Assembly (NCBI GenBank): GCA_030544185.1
Contig: JAUNRO010000208.1
Location: forward strand, 1 to 5,846
DNA length: 5,846 bases
Reading direction: 5' to 3'
Origin: Propionibacteriaceae bacterium
GTDB lineage: Bacteria > Actinomycetota > Actinomycetes > Propionibacteriales > Propionibacteriaceae
The notes beneath the pieces are model-generated. The model was not told where the DNA came from. It ran no database searches and saw nothing but the letters and a program-made list of their open reading frames with translations. The position numbers were made by a program, and so were the translations under genes. Within the stretch, counting starts at the first letter, position 1. Every line of letters begins with the position of its first letter. Positions 1 through 5,846 of this stretch are shown here, piece by piece.

Positions 1-2213
<2,213 letters not shown>

Positions 2214-2222
2214 GATCGCACA

Positions 2223-2226
2223 TCCT
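2223..2226 (-). promoter_or_regulatory. Ribosome binding site of hppA
   Basis: The minus strand reads AACAGGATGTGCGATC before the GTG start. Its AGGA lies nine bases upstream of the GTG. This decides the choice of start, because the other in-frame candidate (GTG at 2186) has no purine-rich stretch in front of it. Confidence 0.55.
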
Positions 2227-2233
2227 GTTCGTC

Positions 2234-2271
2234 AGCTGGAGCCACCTGCGTCGATGCAGGCACTCTCAGCT
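2234..2271 (-). other. Putative stem-loop in the hppA leader
   Basis: AGCTG (2234-2238) can pair with CAGCT (2267-2271). Inside this, CCTGC (2245-2249) pairs perfectly with GCAGG (2256-2260) around a 6-base loop. The two stems are separated by a mismatched internal loop. If transcription starts near 2270, the structure forms at the very 5' end of the hppA mRNA and just upstream of the ribosome binding site. No riboswitch class is recognised. Confidence 0.35.
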
Positions 2272-2275
2272 CTGA

Positions 2276-2307
2276 ATATTAGGCCCGTGGGCCGACGCGC
2301 CGTCGGC
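2276..2307 (-). promoter_or_regulatory. Candidate hppA promoter with overlapping inverted repeat
   Basis: Reading on the minus strand, TAATAT (2281-2276) is a near-perfect -10 element and stands out in a GC-rich spacer. The -35 region is poor: the best fit is CCGACG at about 2306-2301 with a 19-base spacer. That segment lies in a 7-bp inverted repeat, GCCGACG-CGC-CGTCGGC (2291-2307), which could be an operator or activator site compensating for the weak -35. Predicted transcription start is near 2270, giving a leader of about 57 bases. Confidence 0.4.
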
Positions 2308-2333
2308 GGGTATGTGAAAGTGTCGGATCTTTT

Positions 2334-2369
2334 GGGCGGTCAGCCCGAATCGCTCGGGAGGGACCGTCC
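2334..2369 (+). other. Extended hairpin in the hppA-ngg spacer
   Basis: GGGCGGTC (2334-2341) pairs with GACCGTCC (2362-2369) over eight pairs including one G-T. Inside it, CCCGA (2344-2348) pairs with TCGGG (2354-2358) around a 5-base loop. No T-tract follows on either strand, so it does not look like an intrinsic terminator. It could be a leader structure if ngg is transcribed from further upstream, or a protein-binding dyad. Confidence 0.35.
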
Positions 2370-2373
2370 ACCC

Positions 2374-2404
2374 TTCGGATCGACTTGTCAATGGTGGTTA
2401 GGGT
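2374..2404 (+). promoter_or_regulatory. Weak candidate ngg promoter
   Basis: TAGGGT (2399-2404) fits the actinobacterial -10 pattern TANNNT. TTCGGA (2374-2379) is a poor -35 at 19 bases. A better -35 match, TTGTCA (2385-2390), has no convincing -10 at normal spacing. The implied leader is about 50 bases. A separate GGGTAT at 2308-2313 resembles the -10 of general-stress sigma factors but lacks a matching -35. The choice between them is open. Confidence 0.25.
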
Positions 2405-2462
2405 TTAAGGCCTGAGCCGGCCGATCCGGGTCCGGCGTCATCCGCGCGACGAGAGCGAGCCG

Positions 2463-4220
2463 ATGCCCTCCATCGACCAGCAGGCCACCCACTCAGCGGA
2501 CCGGACCGACGTGGTGCAGGACCTCGGCTGGGGCCGGATCCTGTTCGGCCAGACGTTCGCCGATCCGGACTCACTCGGCGAGGTCATGCGCACCGAAGGG
2601 TCCGGGCGGCGCGACATCTGCCTCTATCTGCCCCACCCGCACATCTTCGTGTCCCAACACGGTCAGGACTATTTCCTGGACCCCAGCTATACCTATCGCC
2701 TCGATCTCACCGACCCACCCGCCGCCCGTCACATCACCGGCGTCACCGTCCGCGAACCGCAGGACCGCCCAGACTGCGCGGCGATGAACCGGGCGTACGT
2801 TCGCAATCGCATGGTTCCCGCCGATGTCGATCTCATGTGGCACAACCAGGAGCAGGAGGTCGGCGTCCTCTATTTCGTGGCGGTCGACGATGCGACCGGC
2901 GAGGTCCTCGGCACCGTGACGGGGTTGGACCACGTCCAGCTGTTCGACGATCCCGAACGGGGCAGCAGCCTGTGGAGCCTGGCCGTCGATCCCGGGTGCA
3001 CAGTGCCCGGGGTCGGGGATCAGTTGGTCCGCCACCTGGTGCGGGTGATGGCCGAGCGCGGCTGCCGCCAGCTCGACCTGTCGGTGATCCACACCATCGA
3101 TCCGGCGATCCGGCTCTATGAGCGGATGGGCTTCCGGCAGGTGCCGATCGTGGCGGTGAAGCGCAAGAACGCACTCAACGAGCACCTGTTCGCAACGACG
3201 GCCGATCTGGACACGCTCAATCCCTATGCGCGGATCGTTGCCGACGAGGCGATCCGGCGCGGCATCGCGGTCACGGTCCTGGATGCCGACTCGGGTCTGC
3301 TCCGGCTCGATCACGGCGGGACATCGATCGTCACGCGGGAGTCGCTGTCCCAGCTCACCACCGCGATCGCGATGAGCATCTGTGACGACAAGCGCCTCAC
3401 GCGGTCGGTGGTCTCCGGAGCGGGCGTGCGCGTGCCGCGCGCCCACGTCGCCACCTTCGATCCCGTCGACCACGAGTTTCTCGCCGAGGTGGGCACCGCC
3501 GTGGTCAAGCCCGCTCGTGGCGAGCCGGGCCGCGGGATCACGGTTGGGGTCCGCACGGATGAGGAGCTCGACGAGGCCCTGGTCCGCGCCGGTGGCTCGG
3601 AGACGACGATCGTCATCGAGGAGCAGTGCCCCGGGGAGGACCTGCGCGTGCTCGTCATCGACAACCAGGTCGTGGCCGCCGCCATCCGCCGGCCCGCGAC
3701 CGTGGTGGGCACCGGCGAACACACCATCGAGGATCTGATCGTGGCCCAGAGCCGGCGGCGGGCCGCGGCCACGCACGGGGAATCGACGATCCCGCTCGAC
3801 GAGCTGACGACGGCCACCGTCGAGGAGCACGGCCGGTCCCTCACCGACGTCCTCCCCCGCGGTGAGTCGCTGCAGGTCCGCCGGACCGCGAACCTCCACA
3901 CCGGCGGCACCATCCACGACGTCACCGACGAGATCCACCCCGAGCTCGCCACCGCCGCGGTCACGGCCGCCCAGGCCATCGGCATCCCGGTGACCGGGAT
4001 CGACCTGATGGTGCCGGACGTCACCCGGCCGGACTATGCGTTCATCGAGGCCAACGAGCGCCCTGGACTGGCCAACCACGAGCCGCGGCCAACCGCCGAG
4101 GCCTTCATCGACCTGCTGTTCCCGCGGACGACCGCGCCGCCGCGCGCGTGGCAGCCGGGGCGCCGCAACGATACCGGCTCCGACACCTCCGGCCCCGGGG
4201 ACGCGCTGGGCCATGAATGA
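2463..4220 (+). CDS. ngg: N-acetylglutaminylglutamine synthetase (GNAT-ATP-grasp fusion)
   Basis: This 585-residue cytosolic enzyme is expected to build the N-acetylated Gln-Gln dipeptide of the osmoprotectant NAGGN: the GNAT half would acetylate and the ATP-grasp half would form the peptide bond. The family-specific N-terminal block is present: LGWGRILFGQTF (21-32), RRDICLYLPHPH (49-60) and FLDPSYTYRL (71-80). A GNAT domain covers about 93-235, with SLAVDP (172-177), the acetyl-CoA loop PGVGDQL and LYERMGF (218-224). The ATP-grasp domain (about 255-555) shows CDDKRLTRS (307-315), VVKPARGEPGRG (347-358), IEEQCPGEDLRVLVI (385-399), GIDLMV (512-517) and metal-binding FIEANERPGL, with E529 and N531. 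A Pro/Arg/Gly-rich tail of about 30 residues follows. ATG 2463 has GAGAG seven bases upstream. The usual partners, asnO amidotransferase and an M42 peptidase, are absent here. The gene overlaps marP by four bases. General cyanophycin- or glutathione-synthetase-like ATP-grasp enzymes are alternatives, but the N-terminal block argues against them. Confidence 0.92.
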   Translation: MPSIDQQATHSADRTDVVQDLGWGRILFGQTFADPDSLGEVMRTEGSGRRDICLYLPHPHIFVSQHGQDYFLDPSYTYRLDLTDPPAARHITGVTVREPQDRPDCAAMNRAYVRNRMVPADVDLMWHNQEQEVGVLYFVAVDDATGEVLGTVTGLDHVQLFDDPERGSSLWSLAVDPGCTVPGVGDQLVRHLVRVMAERGCRQLDLSVIHTIDPAIRLYERMGFRQVPIVAVKRKNALNEHLFATTADLDTLNPYARIVADEAIRRGIAVTVLDADSGLLRLDHGGTSIVTRESLSQLTTAIAMSICDDKRLTRSVVSGAGVRVPRAHVATFDPVDHEFLAEVGTAVVKPARGEPGRGITVGVRTDEELDEALVRAGGSETTIVIEEQCPGEDLRVLVIDNQVVAAAIRRPATVVGTGEHTIEDLIVAQSRRRAAATHGESTIPLDELTTATVEEHGRSLTDVLPRGESLQVRRTANLHTGGTIHDVTDEIHPELATAAVTAAQAIGIPVTGIDLMVPDVTRPDYAFIEANERPGLANHEPRPTAEAFIDLLFPRTTAPPRAWQPGRRNDTGSDTSGPGDALGHE

Positions 4221-5461
4221 CCACACACGTTGAGCGCGGGGCGACAATGGACCTCGTGACCGGAGCCCTCGTCCTCGACGTCGTCCTCATCATCGTGCTG
4301 GCGCTGCAGGCGGTGGCGGGGTGGAAGCGCGGGTTCGTGGCAAGCGTGCTCGGCGTGATCGGTCTGATCGCGGGCGGCTGGATCGCGCTGTGGGGCATCC
4401 CCACCGTGCTCGCCCCCTCCCCCACCTCCGCCAGTGCGCTCACCCGGTCGGTGGTGATGCTGTTCGGCGTCGCGCTGCTGGCGATCCTCGGCTATGGCCT
4501 GATGTCGGATCTCGGCCGCAGGATCATGGCCGAGCGGCGCGAGGGGGCGCTCGGACGCGGCGACAGTTTCATCGGCGCCGTGGTCTCCGCCGTGATGGCC
4601 GCCGTGCTGCTGGGTCTGGCCGCCCTGGCCCTCTATCCCCTGGCACCCGCCTCGTGGCGGGGGCTCATGGACGACTCGGTCGTCGTGGGGGCGCTGTCGG
4701 ACCACACACCGCCGTCGGTCGTGGAGTTCGCGGCCCGGGCGACCGGTGAGCTCTATGACGCGGGCTTCCCCCGCGTCTTCGGGGATCCGGGTGCCGAACC
4801 CGATCTCCCGGCCGACAGCCCGGACGGCTCCATCGCGGACAACGAAGCGGTGCGCCAGGCCGCCGCCAGCGTCGTCAAGGTCAACTCCGCGATGCCCACC
4901 TGCAACTCCGCCGGGACCGGCAGCGGGTGGGTCGTCGCGCCGGAGCGCGTGGTGACCAACGCCCACGTCGTGGCCGGCTCCGAGCGGGTCACCATCCAGG
5001 TGCGAGGGCTGGGGATGCGGCAGCGGGCCGAGGTCGTGGCCTTCGATCCGCAGCTCGACCTGGCCGTCCTGGCGGTCCCGGGCCTGCGCGCCGCGCCGCT
5101 GGAGCGCGCAGGTGCGGCCCTGGCGGCCGGTGATTCGGCGGTGGTCGCGGGGTTCCCCCGCGGTGGCCCCTATCGGACCGAGGCAGCGCGGGTGCGGGGG
5201 CGGCTCGCGGCCACGGGCACCGACATCTATGACCGGCAGGCCGTGCAGCGGGAGGTCTATTCGGTGTACGCCCGGGTGGTGCCGGGCAACTCCGGAGGTC
5301 CCCTGCTGACCGCGGACGGCCGCGTGGCGGGCACCGTGTTCGCCCGTTCGGCGACCTCACCGGACACCGGATTCGTGATCACCGACGACGGCGCGGACGA
5401 AATACTCGACAATGCCCGATCGGTCTCGAGTCCGGTCGGCACCGGGACGTGCGCCGCGTGA
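4217..5461 (+). CDS. marP: MarP-like membrane-anchored trypsin-type serine protease
   Basis: This 414-residue protein has four predicted N-terminal membrane helices (about 14-34, 40-60, 75-98, 118-141; CvpA-like region). An acidic linker (about 186-210) leads to an extracytoplasmic chymotrypsin-fold domain. The triad is visible: His250 in VVTNAHVVAG, Asp281 in DPQLDLAVL and Ser359 in VPGNSGGPLL. Cys229 and Cys412 flank the protease domain, as do the redox-sensitive disulfide cysteines of Mycobacterium tuberculosis Rv3671c (MarP), which is needed for acid and oxidative-stress survival. Substrates here are unknown. The ATG at 4217 overlaps the ngg stop as ATGA, suggesting translational coupling. 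ATG 4247 (Met11, reading MDLVTG) is an equally good start, because family members begin close to the first helix and GCGGGG lies five bases upstream of it. No PDZ domain is present, which separates it from DegP/HtrA. Confidence 0.85.
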   Translation: MTTHVERGATMDLVTGALVLDVVLIIVLALQAVAGWKRGFVASVLGVIGLIAGGWIALWGIPTVLAPSPTSASALTRSVVMLFGVALLAILGYGLMSDLGRRIMAERREGALGRGDSFIGAVVSAVMAAVLLGLAALALYPLAPASWRGLMDDSVVVGALSDHTPPSVVEFAARATGELYDAGFPRVFGDPGAEPDLPADSPDGSIADNEAVRQAAASVVKVNSAMPTCNSAGTGSGWVVAPERVVTNAHVVAGSERVTIQVRGLGMRQRAEVVAFDPQLDLAVLAVPGLRAAPLERAGAALAAGDSAVVAGFPRGGPYRTEAARVRGRLAATGTDIYDRQAVQREVYSVYARVVPGNSGGPLLTADGRVAGTVFARSATSPDTGFVITDDGADEILDNARSVSSPVGTGTCAA

Positions 5462-5490
5462 GCAACCTGGTGCGCTTATCGTGTCGACTT

Positions 5491-5519
5491 TCCCGAGAAC
5501 TCCCGAGGTTGGCTACGGT
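5491..5519 (+). promoter_or_regulatory. Weak candidate promoter region for the small downstream gene
   Basis: The 108-base gap after the protease contains TACGGT (5514-5519), which fits TANNNT as a -10 element. No good -35 lies at normal spacing. The heptamer TCCCGAG occurs twice, at 5491-5497 and 5501-5507, ten bases apart (about one helical turn), just where a regulator would contact a promoter. There is no clear terminator after the protease gene, so read-through transcription is also possible. Confidence 0.22.
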
Positions 5520-5555
5520 GAATGCATCGGCCAGAATCAGCGCCGATCTGCCGAT

Positions 5556-5561
5556 CGGAGG
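5556..5561 (+). promoter_or_regulatory. Strong Shine-Dalgarno that fixes the small-gene start
   Basis: CGGAGG lies eight bases before GTG 5570 and is the best ribosome binding site in the window. It supports the GTG start over the upstream in-frame ATG at 5522, because the site would lie inside that longer reading frame. Confidence 0.6.
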
Positions 5562-5569
5562 CCCGACAC

Positions 5570-5779
5570 GTGAGCAATGAACTGCAATTCATCAAAGGGG
5601 TGGACAAACTCCACGCGTTCTATACGGAGAATGTCCGGATGCTTGCACATGCCTATGACCTCACCGATGAGGAGGCGGCACGCATCCTCGACCGCTTCGA
5701 CTTCCGGAATGTCGCCCGCAGCATCCTCCATCCGCCGCGGGTCAACCTGATGGAGCAGGGCCCCGACCTGCGGCCCTGA
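5570..5779 (+). CDS. Small hypothetical protein, 69 residues
   Basis: The reading frame runs from GTG 5570 to TGA 5777-5779 and encodes a soluble, charged protein starting VSNELQFIKGVDKLHAF and ending near NLMEQGPDLRP. It looks mainly helical: about residues 2-24, then a second helix over DEEAARILDRF and a short third over NVARSIL. There is no signal peptide, membrane segment, cysteine or zinc motif, and I recognise no family. An upstream in-frame ATG (5522) would add 16 residues, but these look like translated leader. Evidence for a real gene is the strong ribosome binding site, both tyrosines using TAT as in the neighbouring genes, and the lack of any competing frame. It lies 108 bases after the protease gene on the same strand. 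Confidence 0.6.
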   Translation: MSNELQFIKGVDKLHAFYTENVRMLAHAYDLTDEEAARILDRFDFRNVARSILHPPRVNLMEQGPDLRP

Positions 5780-5780
5780 A

Positions 5781-5812
5781 CCGACGCGTCCATCGCGTGT
5801 AGGACACGTCGG
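5781..5812 (+). terminator. Possible GC-rich hairpin terminator after the small gene
   Basis: CCGACGCGTC (5781-5790) and GACACGTCGG (5803-5812) form a ten-position stem with one mismatch and a 12-base loop, starting one base after the stop codon. An alternative small hairpin, CGTGT-AGG-ACACG (5796-5808), competes with it. No T-tract follows, so it would be an atypical terminator of the kind often proposed in high-GC actinobacteria. Confidence 0.35.
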
Positions 5813-5846
5813 CGTGAGTCGCGCGTCGGCGTCGGCGTGAGTCGCG
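5808..5846. repeat. 16-bp direct repeat at the right edge
   Basis: GTCGGCGTGAGTCGCG occurs at 5808-5823 and again at 5831-5846, a 23-base period with CGTCGGC filling the 7-base gap. The heptamer CGTCGGC therefore appears three times (5807, 5824, 5830). The second copy ends exactly at the window edge, so more copies may lie beyond it. The first copy overlaps the right arm of the hairpin. Confidence 0.6.

Noticed and set aside
2396..2408. Telomere-like string GGTTAGGGTTTAA
   Set aside because: It is a single short occurrence with no tandem array, in a bacterial intergenic spacer. Chance similarity is the simplest explanation.
2571..4247. 558-codon open frame on the minus strand opposite ngg
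   Set aside because: It is a high-GC shadow of ngg. Its translation is Arg/Gly/Asp/His-rich with no domain, while the plus frame shows clear GNAT and ATP-grasp motifs.
4034..4966. 310-codon minus-strand frame opposite the protease gene
   Set aside because: The translation is a low-complexity Gly/His/Arg-rich sequence with no recognisable motif. The opposite frame carries the intact catalytic triad.
4217..5461. Protease gene as DegP/HtrA
   Set aside because: There is no PDZ domain after the protease domain. Four N-terminal helices and the flanking cysteines fit the MarP family better.
5638..5710. EF-hand-like look of the small protein (LTDEEAARILDRFDF)
   Set aside because: There is no calcium-binding loop with the required Asp/Asn/Gly/Glu spacing after the helix. 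Only the acidic helix start resembles calmodulin.

Overview
The window is GC-rich DNA, with NNC/NNG-dominated codons, GTG starts and short spacers. It most likely comes from a high-GC actinobacterium. The best taxonomic pointer is a MarP-type protease (four membrane helices plus a trypsin-like domain with two cysteines), a family typical of Actinobacteria. Genus cannot be read from the sequence. I see no tRNA, rRNA, CRISPR array, insertion sequence or phage gene.

Layout: (1) The left 2.2 kb is one minus-strand gene, hppA, a membrane-embedded proton-pumping pyrophosphatase. Its 3' end lies beyond base 1, so about 737 codons are visible. Its N-terminus carries a lipoprotein-like signal sequence ending in a lipobox. 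(2) A 249-bp divergent spacer (2214-2462) separates hppA from the plus-strand genes. It holds several inverted repeats and candidate promoters for both directions. (3) ngg (2463-4220) encodes a GNAT plus ATP-grasp fusion that matches N-acetylglutaminylglutamine synthetase, an enzyme of the osmoprotectant dipeptide NAGGN. (4) A marP-like membrane serine protease (4217-5461) overlaps ngg by ATGA, so the two are probably co-translated. (5) A small unrecognised 69-codon gene (5570-5779) follows behind a strong Shine-Dalgarno sequence. (6) The right edge holds an imperfect hairpin and a 16-bp direct repeat that runs to the last base.

Together the genes suggest a stress-physiology neighbourhood: a PPi-driven proton pump, an osmolyte synthetase and an extracytoplasmic protease whose mycobacterial relative is needed for acid resistance. 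The usual NAGGN partners (asnO amidotransferase and M42-family peptidase) are not in the window. ngg is instead coupled to a serine protease, which is the most unusual arrangement here. This functional link is inference. The domain assignments rest on motifs visible in the translations and on recalled family knowledge, not on any search.
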